DNA of 64,000 nucleotides from Delftia tsuruhatensis (GCF_903815225.1 NZ_LR813084.1:186001-250000), one strand, 5' to 3'; numbered from the stretch's first letter, positions 1 through 9,605 are shown. Translations and numbers: made by a program. The notes: generated by a model not told the origin, from the letters alone.

Positions 1-136
1 AGGCCGGGCCGTCGCGCCTGAGCAGCCCGTCGAAGCGGGTGGGGGGGCGCAGCAGGTCGGGAGCGAAGGAGAAGGATTGCGCCGTGGCCGTGTCGTCGAC
101 CTGCGTGCTGCCGTAGTACTGATAACGAAATTCCAT
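1..136 (-). CDS. 5' end of an unidentified gene, cut by the window edge
   Basis: An ATG at 136 opens a minus-strand frame that stays open to the window edge (45 codons). The product begins MEFRYQYYGS and contains FAPDLLRPP. It starts 20 bases after the stop of the large upstream gene, so the two are probably cotranscribed. The visible part holds no diagnostic domain. From memory it recalls the N-terminus of SWIM zinc-finger proteins in related bacteria, but this cannot be shown here. Confidence 0.5.
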   Translation of the reverse strand, partial: MEFRYQYYGSTQVDDTATAQSFSFAPDLLRPPTRFDGLLRRDGPA

Positions 137-156
137 GTCCGATCGACTCCGGCGGC

Positions 157-3100
157 TCAGTGGGAAACCTGGGCCCGGCCGCGCTGTTCCACGGCCAGGG
201 GCTGCATGAAGCTTTGCGCCAGCTGGGGATGGCGCTGCACGATGTCGCGCAGCCCGGCCACGTAGTCGGGCTGGTCGGCGTGGCTGGCGCTGACCACCTG
301 GCGCGCGAAGATGGCGGCGACCACGGCAGCGGTCTCCGGCGCCTGCACCTGGCTGCGCAGGAAGTGCAGCACGCGCGTCTTGCTGGCGCGCGCACGGTGC
401 ACCTGGCTGAGCACGGCCAGGAAGTAGGGCTGCAGCTCCTGCAGGCGCGCGGCGCGCTGCGGCGCGGGCTCGTCGGGCAGGGCCAGCAGCCATTGCGTGA
501 CGAACAGCTGCACGCTGGTCGCCGGGTGCTGGGCCAGGCGCGCGAGGCACAGGCCGGCCTCGGGCGCGCTCATGTGGCGCGTGAGCCGCTGGCGGCCCAG
601 GGCCTGGACCCAGGGCTGGGGATGGTCGACCCAGCCGATGAGCAGCTCGGGCACGAGCGCATCGGCCGGCAGGCGCTCGCCGAACATCTCGCGCGCGTAC
701 TGCTGGGTGTCGGCGAACAGCGCGTCGGCCAGCGGCAGCAACTGCTCGGCCTGTTCGGGGCGGGTGTGTTCCATGGGCGTGAGGCGCGCATCGATGCTGC
801 GGCGGCTGAGCGCGCGCACATCGGCATCGGCATGGCGGGCCAGCGTGGACCACTGGCGCAGCGTATAGGCCTGGATATCCAGCGCCTGCAGGCCCCAGGC
901 GCCGTAGCGCTGCGCGCCCGTGGCCTGCGCCTGCAGCGCGCGCCAGAGGCCCGAGGCATCGCGTGCCGGGGCCACGGCGGCCAGCGGGCCGGTGAGCAGG
1001 CGCAGCGCGTCGTCGTAGACGCCATCGGCCTTTTCCGCGCGGAACAGCACTTCGTGCAGGCGCTCGGCGATCTGCGCGTTGCAGCGGGAGTCATAGAGGG
1101 GGTTGCCGGCCAGGCGTTCGACCAGGGGGGCCGCCGCCGCGCGCAGCGCCGCATGCGGCGACACCGCGAATTCGGCCAGCATCTCGGCCTGCTCGCACAG
1201 CAGCGCGTCGTCCAGGCTGCCCATGAGCCGGATGCCGCAGGCCATGCGCGCGGGCTCCTCGCTGGCCAGCAAAGTGCGCAGCGCCGCCGCGGGCAGGGTG
1301 CGCAGGCCTTCGGGATGCGCCAGCAGCCAGGTGGTCGCGATCTCCACCAGGGCGGTCACCGAGTGGGACAGCAGGTGGTGCAGCGGAGCGGCCGGCACGC
1401 TGCCCGCCTGGGCGGCCAGGGGGCCGTTGCCGGCGAACAGCGACTGCACCGTGTCGCGGATGTCCGCGAGCGCCGGGCTGTCCGCCTCCAGCGCCGGCAG
1501 CGCCGCCAGCAGGGCCAGGGCCACGGCCCGGGCATCGGCATAGACCAGCAGCGCCAGGCCCTGCGTGCGCGAGGTGTCCGCGGGCGACAGCAACAGGGCC
1601 GCGACCAGCTCGGCGTCGCGCGCCGCGCCTGCGCGGTCGCGCGACAGCCAGTCGCCCAGATGGCGGGCGGCGGGCCCGTCGCCGCATTGCGCCAGCGCGA
1701 ACAGCCAGGGACGGCGCGCCGCTGCGTCCGTGAGCGAGACCAGCCGCTGCTGCGCGATCTCCAGGCCCAGCGCGGCGGCCGGCGCATAGTTGTTGTGCAG
1801 CAGCGGTGCGGTGGCCGGCGCATCGAGCCGGTCCAGGAAGGCGGTCTGGTCCCGCAGCGCCCGCGTGAGCGACCACCGCAGCAGGGTGGAGCGCGCCTGG
1901 CCCACCAGTTGCAGCAGATGCTGCGGGTGGGCATCCCACAGGGCGGCCAGGCCATCGACACGCGCTGCCGGCAGTTGCTCCAGGTTCAGCGGTTGCTCCG
2001 TGGTCCAGCCGTGCGCGCGTGCCGAGGCATGCAACTGCGGCCAGCGCGGCAGCAGCAGCCGGGCCGCCAGCAGCCAGCGCGACTCGGGCGGGCGCCCCGA
2101 GTGCGGAGCGCTCTGGTCCGCACAGCGCCGGTCCATGGCCAGCAGCAGGGCCGTGGCATGCATGGCGCTTTCGCTGTGGTCGGCCGATGCCATGCGCCGC
2201 AGCTGGCGCCAGCCGCGCAGGCGCAGGTACAGCGAGGTCTCGCGGCCGAAGGCGGCATGTTCGTCGCGCGGGCCGTCGAAACGCGCATGCAGCTCGGCCA
2301 GCAGCGCATGGTCGCGTCGCCATTCGGCCCGCTTGTGGATGCGCCGGATGGCCGGCCACCATGGGCGCGTGAGTGGGATGCGTGCCATCCAGGCGAGCAT
2401 TTGCCGATGGACATCGCCGTCATGCGCGCCCAGTTCGTCGGCCATCAGCAGTTGCTGTGGCGTTAGGGTCTCGAGGAAGGTGCTGTGCCCGTCGTCCTGT
2501 GCGCAATCCGCATCCGCAGAGGAGGCCTGCGCTGCCAGCCGGGCCCAGTCGTCGCGGTGCGCCTGCAGCGCGGCATGCCGCTCCCCGGGGCCCAGCAGGG
2601 CCAGCCAGGCCTGGCGTCCCAGGTCCCGCGTGGCCTCGCTGGCGCCGCGCTGCGACAGCGCCTGCATGGCCACGGCCGCGCCGCCATCGCCCAGGCGCCC
2701 CAGGAGCCAGGCCAGGCAATAGTCCAGCAGGTCATCGCCCGTGCCCAGCAGTGCCACCAGGCGGGGAGCCTGTGCATGCAGCAGGCGCTGGGCGGCGGCG
2801 CCGCGCGCCGTGTCCACATATTCGGCCAGCCGCCATACCAGCCGTGCCTGCCGCCCTTGCGGCATCAGCCGCCATGCGTTGGCGTCCAGCCGCCGGCACA
2901 GTGCGGTGATGGCCCCGGCCTGCGTCGCCGATTCGGGCTGCTGCACCCGCGCCTGCGCCGGGGTGGACGCGCAGGCCGCGCCGTCCAGCTCCGCGAAGCC
3001 CTGTCGGGATTGCAGCACATCGCCCGCCCCCAGGCGCTGGCGCAGATAGGCCAGGGCGCGCTGGCGGGCCTGCTCCAGCGGAACGGGCAGGGGCGTGAGC

Positions 3101-3276
3101 GTGCCGTCATCGACCTGGACGGAGACACCGGCGCGGTATTGCGCGACCTGCAAGGTCACGACATGGCGCGCGCCCGCACCGCCGTCCGGCGGGTCCAGGG
3201 CCACCACGCTCACGGTGCTGATGCGTTCGTTGCGTCCCTGTCGTCGGGACAGTACGGCTTGGGCAAGCAGATTCAT
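157..3276 (-). CDS. large HEAT-repeat-like protein, function unknown
   Basis: This encodes about 1039 residues, rich in Ala, Leu and Arg, with no signal peptide or membrane segment, so probably cytoplasmic. Roughly residues 15-70 form a small alpha/beta segment that ends in a charged helix; it could be a degenerate WGR-like module, which is speculative. From about residue 120 to the C-terminus the chain is a succession of helix pairs (for example around LLGRLGDGG and ALSQRGASEATRDLGRQAW) typical of HEAT/ARM solenoids that act as protein-binding scaffolds. The start was placed at MNLLAQAVL (3276), because the in-frame extension up to 3432 is Arg/Pro-rich and non-protein-like. No enzyme motif is visible. 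The next gene follows after 20 bases, suggesting an operon that runs out of the window. Confidence 0.7.
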   Translation of the reverse strand: MNLLAQAVLSRRQGRNERISTVSVVALDPPDGGAGARHVVTLQVAQYRAGVSVQVDDGTLTPLPVPLEQARQRALAYLRQRLGAGDVLQSRQGFAELDGAACASTPAQARVQQPESATQAGAITALCRRLDANAWRLMPQGRQARLVWRLAEYVDTARGAAAQRLLHAQAPRLVALLGTGDDLLDYCLAWLLGRLGDGGAAVAMQALSQRGASEATRDLGRQAWLALLGPGERHAALQAHRDDWARLAAQASSADADCAQDDGHSTFLETLTPQQLLMADELGAHDGDVHRQMLAWMARIPLTRPWWPAIRRIHKRAEWRRDHALLAELHARFDGPRDEHAAFGRETSLYLRLRGWRQLRRMASADHSESAMHATALLLAMDRRCADQSAPHSGRPPESRWLLAARLLLPRWPQLHASARAHGWTTEQPLNLEQLPAARVDGLAALWDAHPQHLLQLVGQARSTLLRWSLTRALRDQTAFLDRLDAPATAPLLHNNYAPAAALGLEIAQQRLVSLTDAAARRPWLFALAQCGDGPAARHLGDWLSRDRAGAARDAELVAALLLSPADTSRTQGLALLVYADARAVALALLAALPALEADSPALADIRDTVQSLFAGNGPLAAQAGSVPAAPLHHLLSHSVTALVEIATTWLLAHPEGLRTLPAAALRTLLASEEPARMACGIRLMGSLDDALLCEQAEMLAEFAVSPHAALRAAAAPLVERLAGNPLYDSRCNAQIAERLHEVLFRAEKADGVYDDALRLLTGPLAAVAPARDASGLWRALQAQATGAQRYGAWGLQALDIQAYTLRQWSTLARHADADVRALSRRSIDARLTPMEHTRPEQAEQLLPLADALFADTQQYAREMFGERLPADALVPELLIGWVDHPQPWVQALGRQRLTRHMSAPEAGLCLARLAQHPATSVQLFVTQWLLALPDEPAPQRAARLQELQPYFLAVLSQVHRARASKTRVLHFLRSQVQAPETAAVVAAIFARQVVSASHADQPDYVAGLRDIVQRHPQLAQSFMQPLAVEQRGRAQVSH

Positions 3277-3459
3277 GCGGCAGGCATCCAGGGTCAGATG
3301 GCATGGCAGTGTAGAGCACGCTCCCGTGCCCGGACGCCTTGCGGGCGCCGCGTACCGCCTGTCGGTCCCGGTGTCGATCGGCACGCCGCTTGTCCGATCC
3401 GGCCATGGAGGTCCCTGGCAATCCATCCTCAATTTTCGTGGTGTCTTTCCTTGTGAATC

Positions 3460-3490
3460 TTGACTTCAAGTTAACTTGAACTTGAAGAAT
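3460..3490 (+). promoter_or_regulatory. SoxR-type box in a 19-bp-spacer promoter
   Basis: A perfect 16-base palindrome, TTCAAGTTAACTTGAA (3465-3480), lies between a -35 hexamer TTGACT (3460-3465) and a -10-like AAGAAT (3485-3490). The spacer is 19 bases, the overlong spacing typical of MerR-family activated promoters. The core TCAAGTTAACTTGA equals the core of the enterobacterial SoxR operator as I remember it. The site is about 115 bases upstream of the RND adaptor start. Redox-cycling compounds would be the expected inducers; no soxR gene is in the window. Confidence 0.75.
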
Positions 3491-3606
3491 GTAAGCCGTT
3501 GCAAGCGACAGCCCGAGGGGGCCCCGGAGGTCCCTGTTTTCCCGCTTCTTTGGCCCTGGCCGGTTGCCGACCGCAGGGCGGATGCATTTCCCCAAGGAGA
3601 TTCGAT

Positions 3607-4797
3607 ATGCCAGTTCATCAACTGCCGCCGTTGCGGCGTGCGCTGCTCGCGGGCAGCTGTGCGGCGCTGGCCCTGGTCGCCGGCTGCCGCCAGGAGGCCG
3701 TGGGCGATGCCCATGCGGCCAACGGTCCGCCGCCGGCGCCCGAGGTGCTGGTCTCCGAGGTCCGGCCCTCCGGCGTGCGCGTGTGGGACGAGTTCAATGG
3801 CCGCGTGGATGCCATCGAGTCCGTGCAGTTGCGCCCGCGCGTCTCGGGCTACATCGAGCGCATCGCCTTCGCCGAAGGCCAGGAAGTGAAAAAGGGGCAG
3901 GTGCTGTTCGTGATCGACCAGCGCCCCTATCGCGCGGCCCTGGCCAGCGCCGAGGCCGAGCTGGAACGCACGCGTGCCGCATCGGCGCTGGCGCGCACCC
4001 AGGACCAGCGCGCGCGCCAGCTGGTGGCCGAGCATGCCGTCTCGCGCGAAGAGGCGGACACGCGCGCCGGCACCCTGGCCCAGGCCATGGCCCAGGTGCG
4101 CGCGGCCGAGGCCGCGCTGGCCGCAGCCCGTCTCAACCTGGACTTCACGCAGGTGCGTGCGCCGGTCACGGGCCGCGCCAGCCGCGCGCTGCTGACCGTG
4201 GGCAACATGGCCCAGGCCGACCAGAGCGTGCTGACCACGCTGGTGTCGCAGGACCCGGTCTATGTGTACTTCGACGCGGACGAGCACAGCTTCCTGCGTT
4301 ATCAGCAGGCCTCCAGGCAGGGCCGGGGCCAGCGCCCCGTGCGGGTGGGCCTGGTCAGCGACGAGGGATTTCCGCATGAAGGCCGGCTGGACTTCACCGA
4401 CAACCAGCTCCATGCGCAGACCGGCACGGTGCGCATGCGCGCGCGGCTGCCCAATCCCGACCGGCTGCTGACGCCGGGCCTGTTCGCCCGCGTGCAGTTG
4501 CAGGCGGGGCAGGGCGATGGCGGCGGCGAGCAGCAGGCGCTGCTGATCGACGACAAGGCCGTGCTCACCGACCAGGACCGCAAGTACGTCTATGTGGTGG
4601 GCGAGGGCAACGTGGCCGAACGCCGCGACCTGGTCCTGGGACGAATGGTCGATGGCCGCCGCGTGGTGGACAGAGGCCTGGTCGCCGGCGACCGGCTGGT
4701 GGTCGGCGGCCTGCAGCGCATCCACTACCCGGGCATGCCCGTGCAGCCCAGGCCGGCCACCGAGGGCGGTGGCAGCACGGCCATGGCGGCACAGTAA
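3607..4797 (+). CDS. RND efflux periplasmic adaptor lipoprotein (MexE/AcrA family)
   Basis: This is the membrane-fusion subunit that links an inner-membrane RND pump to its outer-membrane channel. The 396-residue product has a lipoprotein signal ending in LVAGC, with the acylated Cys at residue 27. The lipoyl/barrel-sandwich start WDEFNGRVDAIESVQLRPRV resembles MexE-type adaptors. A long alpha-hairpin covers roughly residues 110-165, followed by beta-barrel and membrane-proximal domains (around residues 190-370). The start at 3607 was chosen over an upstream in-frame ATG because AAGGAG sits at 3593-3598 and the lipobox follows directly. The pump gene begins 12 bases after the stop. The SoxR-type box upstream suggests redox control. 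Confidence 0.92.
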   Translation: MPVHQLPPLRRALLAGSCAALALVAGCRQEAVGDAHAANGPPPAPEVLVSEVRPSGVRVWDEFNGRVDAIESVQLRPRVSGYIERIAFAEGQEVKKGQVLFVIDQRPYRAALASAEAELERTRAASALARTQDQRARQLVAEHAVSREEADTRAGTLAQAMAQVRAAEAALAAARLNLDFTQVRAPVTGRASRALLTVGNMAQADQSVLTTLVSQDPVYVYFDADEHSFLRYQQASRQGRGQRPVRVGLVSDEGFPHEGRLDFTDNQLHAQTGTVRMRARLPNPDRLLTPGLFARVQLQAGQGDGGGEQQALLIDDKAVLTDQDRKYVYVVGEGNVAERRDLVLGRMVDGRRVVDRGLVAGDRLVVGGLQRIHYPGMPVQPRPATEGGGSTAMAAQ

Positions 4798-4809
4798 GCG
4801 GGGCAGGCC

Positions 4810-7800
4810 ATGGATTTCTCCAAGTTCTTCATAGACCGGCCGATCTTCGCGGTCGTGCTGTCCATCATCCTGTTCGCCGTGGGGCTGGTCGCGATACCGC
4901 AGCTGCCCGTGGGCGAGTACCCCGAGGTGGTGCCCCCCAGCGTGGTCGTGCGCGCCACCTATCCGGGTGCCAACCCCAAGGAGATCGCCGAGTCGGTGGC
5001 CGTGCCGCTGGAGGAGGCGATCAACGGCGTCGAGGGCCTGATCTACCTGAAGTCGGTCGCGGCCTCGGACGGCAGCCTGCAGGTCGTGGCGACCTTCCGC
5101 GCCGACGTGGACCCCGACACGGCGGCCGTGCGCGTGCAAAACCGCGTGAGCCAGGCGCAAAGCCGCCTGCCCGAGGAAGTGCGCCAGTACGGGGTGACCA
5201 CGCAAAAGCGTTCGTCCACGCCCCTGATGTATGCGGGCCTGACCTCCCGCAATGGCCAGCATGACGCGCTGTACCTGCGCAACCACGCCACGCTCAAGAT
5301 CAAGGATGAGCTGGCGCGCATCCCCGGCATCGGCGAGGTCGCGCTCTACGGTGCGGGTGACTACGCCATGCGGGTCTGGCTGGACCCGGCGAAGGTGGCG
5401 GCCCGCCAGCTCACGGCGGCCGAGGTGATCGGTGCCATCCGCGAGCAGAACATCCAGGTCTCCGCCGGCCAGCTGGGCGCCGAGCCCAGCCCCAAGGGGG
5501 CCGACAAGCTGCTGTCCATCAACGTGCGCGGCCGCCTGAAGACGGTCGAGGAGTTCGGCTCCATCGTGCTCAAGAGCGGCGAGGGCGGCCAGATCGTGCG
5601 CCTGGCCGACGTGGCGCGCATCGAGCTGGGCGCCAGCGACTACTCCATGCGCTCGCTCAGCGACGACCGCCAGATGGCGGCCGTCGGCATCTTCCTGTCG
5701 CCGGGGGCGAATGCGCTGGGCGTGGCCAGAGAGGTCTATGCCACCATGCAGCGCCTGTCCAGGGATCTGCCCGAGGGCGTGCAGTTCGAGACGGTCTGGG
5801 ATCCGACGGTCTTCGTGCGCGACTCCATCAAGGCCGTGCAGAGCACGCTGATCGAGGCCGTCATCCTCGTGGTGCTGGTGGTCATCGTCTTCCTGCAGAC
5901 CTGGCGCGCCTCCATCATCCCGCTGCTGGCCGTGCCCGTGTCCATCGTCGGCACCTTCGCGGGCCTGTACCTGCTGGGCTACTCGATCAACACCCTGACC
6001 CTGTTCGGCCTGGTGCTGGCCATCGGCATCGTGGTGGACGACGCCATCGTCGTCGTGGAGAACGTGGAGCGCTACATCGAGGAGGGGCACACCCCCCTGG
6101 AGGCGGCCCACCTGGCGATGAAGGAGGTCTCGGGCCCCATCATCGCCATCGCCCTGGTGCTGTGCGCGGTCTTCGTGCCCATGGCCTTCCTCAGCGGCGT
6201 GACGGGCCAGTTCTACAAGCAGTTCGCGGTGACCATCGCCATCTCCACCGTGATCTCGGCCATCAACTCGCTGACCCTGTCGCCGGCACTGGCCGCCAAG
6301 CTGCTGCAGCCGCGCGGCGCACCGCGCGATGTGCTGGCGCGCGGCATCGATCGCGCGCTGGGCTGGTTCTTCCGGCCCTTCAACCGCTTCTTCGACCGCA
6401 GTGCCCGGAGCTACGAGAAATCGGTGGGCCGTTCGCTGCGCCGCCGTGGCCTGGTGTTCGCGGTCTATGCGGCGCTGCTGGCCGGCACGGCCGTGCTGTT
6501 CCAGGCCGTGCCCGGTGGCTTCATCCCGCTGCAGGACAAGCTGTACCTGTTCGGCGGCGCCAAGCTGCCCGAGGGCGCCTCGCTGGGGCGCACTTCCGAG
6601 GTCACGCGCCAGATCGTGGAGCTGGCCCACAGCGTGGAGGGCGTGGACAAGGTGGCGGCCTTCGCCGGCTTCAATGCCTTGCAGACCACGACCACGCCCA
6701 ATCTGACAAGTTCCTACATCATGCTCAAGCCCTTCGGCGAGCGCACGCGCAGCGCCGAGGCCATCAACGCCGAGCTGGGCGCCAGGTTCGCGCAGATCGA
6801 GGGTGGCTTCGCCTATGCGCTGATGCCGCCGCCCATCCAGGGGCTGGGCAACGGCTCGGGCTACTCGCTGTTCCTGCAGGATCGCGCGGGCCTGGGCTAC
6901 GCGGCGCTGCAACAGGCCTTGCAGGCCTTCCAGGCCGAGATCGCCAGGACACCGGGCATGACCTATCCGGTCAGCAGCTACCAGTCCAACATCCCGCAGC
7001 TGGAAGTCAAGGTGGACCGCACCAAGGCCAAGGCCCAGGGCGTGGCGCTGACGGACCTGTTCCAGACGCTGCAGGCCTATCTGGGATCGGTCTATGTCAA
7101 CGACTTCAACGCCTTCGGTCGTGTCTGGCGCGTGATGCTGCAGGCCGACGCCGACCACCGCCAGGCCGTGGAGGACATCGCCAGCCTGCGCACGCGCAAC
7201 GCGCGCGGCGAGATGGTGCCCATAGGCTCCATGGTCACCGTGGTGCCCAGCTTCGGGCCTGATCCGGTGCTGCGCTACAACGGCTTTCCGGCGGCCGACC
7301 TGATCGGTGACTCCGATCCGCGCGTGCTGGCCTCGGGCGAGGTGCTGGCCAAGCTCCAGGAGATCGCGCAGCGCACGCTGCCGCGCGGCATCGAGCTGGC
7401 CTGGACGGATCTCAGCTACCAGCAGGTCGAGCAGAGCAACGCGGCGGCCGTGGTCTTCGTCATCGCCGTGATGCTGGTCTTCCTGGTGCTGGCCGCGCTG
7501 TACGAGAGCTGGACGCTGCCGCTGGCCGTCATCCTCATCGTGCCCGTGTGCATCTGCGCGGCGCTGTTCGGGGTCTGGCTGGCGGGCGGGGACAACAACG
7601 TCTTCGTGCAGGTGGGGCTGGTGGTGCTGATGGGCCTGGCCTGCAAGAACGCCATCCTGATCGTGGAGTTCGCGCGTGAGCTGGAGCTGCGCGGCTTGGG
7701 CATCGTCGATGCCGCGCTCCAGGCCTGCCGCCTGCGCCTGCGCCCCATCGTCATGACCTCGATCGCCTTCATCGCGGGCGCCGTGCCCTTGCTGATCGGC

Positions 7801-8019
7801 AGTGGCGCCGGCAGCGAGGTGCGCGCAGCCACGGGCGTGACCGTGTTCTCCGGCATGCTGGGCGTGACCCTGTTCGGCCTGTTTCTCACGCCGGTGTTCT
7901 ACGTCACGCTGCGCCGCCTGTCGGGCCGCGCGCTGACGGGCCATGCGCCCTCGCATCCACCGGCCCCCGCGCCGGCCCTGCCGGCATCCCCTGCCTCCCC
8001 GGAGCCACACCATGTCTGA
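4810..8019 (+). CDS. RND inner-membrane multidrug exporter (MexF/AcrB, HAE1 family)
   Basis: This proton-driven pump exports drugs and other amphiphiles across both membranes as the trimeric core of the complex. It is 1069 residues long, normal for the family. It opens MDFSKFFIDRPIFAVVLSII, the standard first transmembrane helix, and carries two large periplasmic loops and twelve predicted helices. The transmembrane proton-relay acids are present in GIVVDDAIVVVENVER (around residues 405-420). The C-terminal half repeats the fold with GLACKNAILIVEFA. The sequence looks closest to the MexF branch. It follows the adaptor by 12 bases and overlaps the channel gene by 8, so the three are translated together. 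The substrate cannot be read from the sequence. Confidence 0.95.
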   Translation: MDFSKFFIDRPIFAVVLSIILFAVGLVAIPQLPVGEYPEVVPPSVVVRATYPGANPKEIAESVAVPLEEAINGVEGLIYLKSVAASDGSLQVVATFRADVDPDTAAVRVQNRVSQAQSRLPEEVRQYGVTTQKRSSTPLMYAGLTSRNGQHDALYLRNHATLKIKDELARIPGIGEVALYGAGDYAMRVWLDPAKVAARQLTAAEVIGAIREQNIQVSAGQLGAEPSPKGADKLLSINVRGRLKTVEEFGSIVLKSGEGGQIVRLADVARIELGASDYSMRSLSDDRQMAAVGIFLSPGANALGVAREVYATMQRLSRDLPEGVQFETVWDPTVFVRDSIKAVQSTLIEAVILVVLVVIVFLQTWRASIIPLLAVPVSIVGTFAGLYLLGYSINTLTLFGLVLAIGIVVDDAIVVVENVERYIEEGHTPLEAAHLAMKEVSGPIIAIALVLCAVFVPMAFLSGVTGQFYKQFAVTIAISTVISAINSLTLSPALAAKLLQPRGAPRDVLARGIDRALGWFFRPFNRFFDRSARSYEKSVGRSLRRRGLVFAVYAALLAGTAVLFQAVPGGFIPLQDKLYLFGGAKLPEGASLGRTSEVTRQIVELAHSVEGVDKVAAFAGFNALQTTTTPNLTSSYIMLKPFGERTRSAEAINAELGARFAQIEGGFAYALMPPPIQGLGNGSGYSLFLQDRAGLGYAALQQALQAFQAEIARTPGMTYPVSSYQSNIPQLEVKVDRTKAKAQGVALTDLFQTLQAYLGSVYVNDFNAFGRVWRVMLQADADHRQAVEDIASLRTRNARGEMVPIGSMVTVVPSFGPDPVLRYNGFPAADLIGDSDPRVLASGEVLAKLQEIAQRTLPRGIELAWTDLSYQQVEQSNAAAVVFVIAVMLVFLVLAALYESWTLPLAVILIVPVCICAALFGVWLAGGDNNVFVQVGLVVLMGLACKNAILIVEFARELELRGLGIVDAALQACRLRLRPIVMTSIAFIAGAVPLLIGSGAGSEVRAATGVTVFSGMLGVTLFGLFLTPVFYVTLRRLSGRALTGHAPSHPPAPAPALPASPASPEPHHV

Positions 8020-9463
8020 ACTACGCAAATCCCTGGGCCGTCATGCGCTGGCGCTGGCATCGGCCTCTCTGGTGGCGGGCTGTGCCGTCGGCCCCGACTT
8101 CAAGGCGCCCGTGTGGCCCGATGCCGGTGCCCGGTTCGCGCGGGCCGAGCCTGCCGATCCCGGAGACCGGGAGCAGGCCGTGCCGCAGGCCGCGGCCGAT
8201 GCGGCGTTCTGGCGCCAGTTCCAGGACCCGCAATTGACGCAGCTGGTCGAGCAGGCGCTGGATGCCAACCAGGACCTGCGTCTGGCCCTGGCGCGGCTGG
8301 ACGGCGCCCAGGCGCTGCTCGGCGAAAGCCGCTTCGACCAGATCCCCACGGTCACCCTGTCGGGCCAGGCCACGCAGCAAAAGTTCAGCGAAAGCCAGGC
8401 CCTCTACGGGCCGCGCAGCCAGCGCAGCTACACGGCGGGCCTGAGCGCGAGCTGGGAGATCGACCTCTACGGCCGCGTGCGCCGCAACATCGAGGCCCGC
8501 CAGGCCGACCTGCGTGCCGATGCGGCCGACCTCGCGGCCCTGCAGGTGGCCATCGCGGCCCAGGTCGCAGGCAGCTACACGGACCTGCGCGGCTGGCAGC
8601 AGCGCCTGCGCCTGGCCCAGGCCAACGCGGCCAACCAGAACGACACGCTGCGCCTGGTGCAACTGCGCCTGACGCATGGCAGCGGCACGGAATTCGACCT
8701 GGCCCGTGCCCAGGCCCAGCTGGAAGCCACGCGCTCGCGCATTCCCGCGCTGCAGGCGCAGATCGCCGTGGCCCAGCACCGGCTTGCCGTGCTCACGGGC
8801 CAGGTGCCCGAGGCGCTGATCGCGTCGCTGGATGCGCCTGCGGCCCTGCCCGGACTGCCCTCGTCCATCGACCCCGGCACCCCGGCCGGCCTGCTGCGCC
8901 GCCGCCCCGACGTGGCCGCCGCCGAGGCACGGCTGCACGCGGCCACGGCACGCATCGGCGTGGCCACGGCCGACCTGTTCCCGCGCCTGTCGCTGGGCGG
9001 GCTGCTGGGCAGCACGGCATTGCACAGCGGTTCGCTGTTCGAAGGCGGCAGCGCCACCAGCAGCGTCTTCCTGGGCGTGGACTGGTCCTTCCTCGACGTG
9101 GGCCGCGTGCGGGCGCGCATCGCGGCCAGCGAGGCCGGCGCACAGGCCTCGCTGGCCCGGTACCAGCAGGCGGTGCTGCTGGCGCTGGAGGACACGGAGA
9201 ACGCCCTGGTGCGCCTGCAGCGCACGCGCACCGAGGATGCCCATCTGGCCCAGGCGGCCGAGCAGCGCCAGCGCGCCGAACAACTGGCCCTGCGCCGCTA
9301 CCACCTGGGCAGCGTGGGCCTGTACGAGGTGCTGGACGCGCAGCGCGACCTGTACGCGGCCCAGGACGCGGCGGCTGACAGCCGGGCGCGCAGCCTGCGC
9401 GCGGCCGTGGGCCTGTACCAGGCGCTGGCCGGCGGCTGGGAGGGGAAGGGGCCGCCGGCCTGA
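8012..9463 (+). CDS. outer-membrane efflux channel lipoprotein (OprM/NodT family)
   Basis: This is the outer-membrane exit duct of the RND pump. The 483-residue product has a lipoprotein signal ending LVAGC, with Cys at residue 24, followed by AVGPDFKAP, the classic start of mature OprM/NodT proteins. Two tandem outer-membrane-factor repeats follow, each with long coiled helices; GSGTEFDLARAQAQLE and the later GLYEVLDAQRDLY are characteristic. The start at 8012 was preferred over an upstream Arg/Pro-rich extension because the signal peptide begins here, and it overlaps the pump stop by 8 bases. A strong terminator follows, so the operon ends with this gene. Confidence 0.94.
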   Translation: MSELRKSLGRHALALASASLVAGCAVGPDFKAPVWPDAGARFARAEPADPGDREQAVPQAAADAAFWRQFQDPQLTQLVEQALDANQDLRLALARLDGAQALLGESRFDQIPTVTLSGQATQQKFSESQALYGPRSQRSYTAGLSASWEIDLYGRVRRNIEARQADLRADAADLAALQVAIAAQVAGSYTDLRGWQQRLRLAQANAANQNDTLRLVQLRLTHGSGTEFDLARAQAQLEATRSRIPALQAQIAVAQHRLAVLTGQVPEALIASLDAPAALPGLPSSIDPGTPAGLLRRRPDVAAAEARLHAATARIGVATADLFPRLSLGGLLGSTALHSGSLFEGGSATSSVFLGVDWSFLDVGRVRARIAASEAGAQASLARYQQAVLLALEDTENALVRLQRTRTEDAHLAQAAEQRQRAEQLALRRYHLGSVGLYEVLDAQRDLYAAQDAAADSRARSLRAAVGLYQALAGGWEGKGPPA

Positions 9464-9481
9464 AGACCCTGGCCTGCGCGG

Positions 9482-9509
9482 AAAGGACGGCCCGATGCCG
9501 TCCTTTTTT
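9482..9509 (+). terminator. rho-independent terminator of the efflux operon
   Basis: Perfect 10-base arms AAAGGACGGC (9482-9491) and GCCGTCCTTT (9497-9506) enclose a 5-base loop, with three more T after the right arm (six T in all). It lies 18 bases after the channel gene stop. Confidence 0.9.
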
Positions 9510-9550
9510 GTTTCTGTCCCGCCCCGGTGAAAACCAGGAGATCGGAGGGC

Positions 9551-9593
9551 TTGCCTCATTTTTTTCTTATCGGATAATTTTCTTATCGGAAAA
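9551..9593 (+). promoter_or_regulatory. promoter with duplicated operator upstream of the D-amino acid dehydrogenase
   Basis: In an AT-rich island, TTTTCTTATCGGA occurs twice (9562-9574 and 9578-9590), a 16-base period. The first copy contains TTATC-G-GATAA, a 5-1-5 palindrome (9567-9577). The second reads TTTTC-N6-GAAAA (9578-9593). A promoter TTGCCT (9551-9556), 16-base spacer, GATAAT (9573-9578) is embedded, so a bound protein would cover the -10 element. The likely binder is the XRE-cupin regulator encoded two genes downstream (inference). Confidence 0.6.
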
Positions 9594-9605
9594 AATGAGT
9601 GATCG

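Noticed and set aside
160-2466. 768-codon plus-strand frame opposite the HEAT-like gene
   Set aside because: Arg/Gln/Gly-rich composition with no domain; the minus-strand frame has protein-like helix patterns.
3466-8028. 1520-codon open frame on the minus strand opposite the RND genes
   Set aside because: It is His/Gln/Arg/Ala-rich, without motifs, and exactly mirrors the conserved pump and adaptor genes; an antisense effect of high GC.
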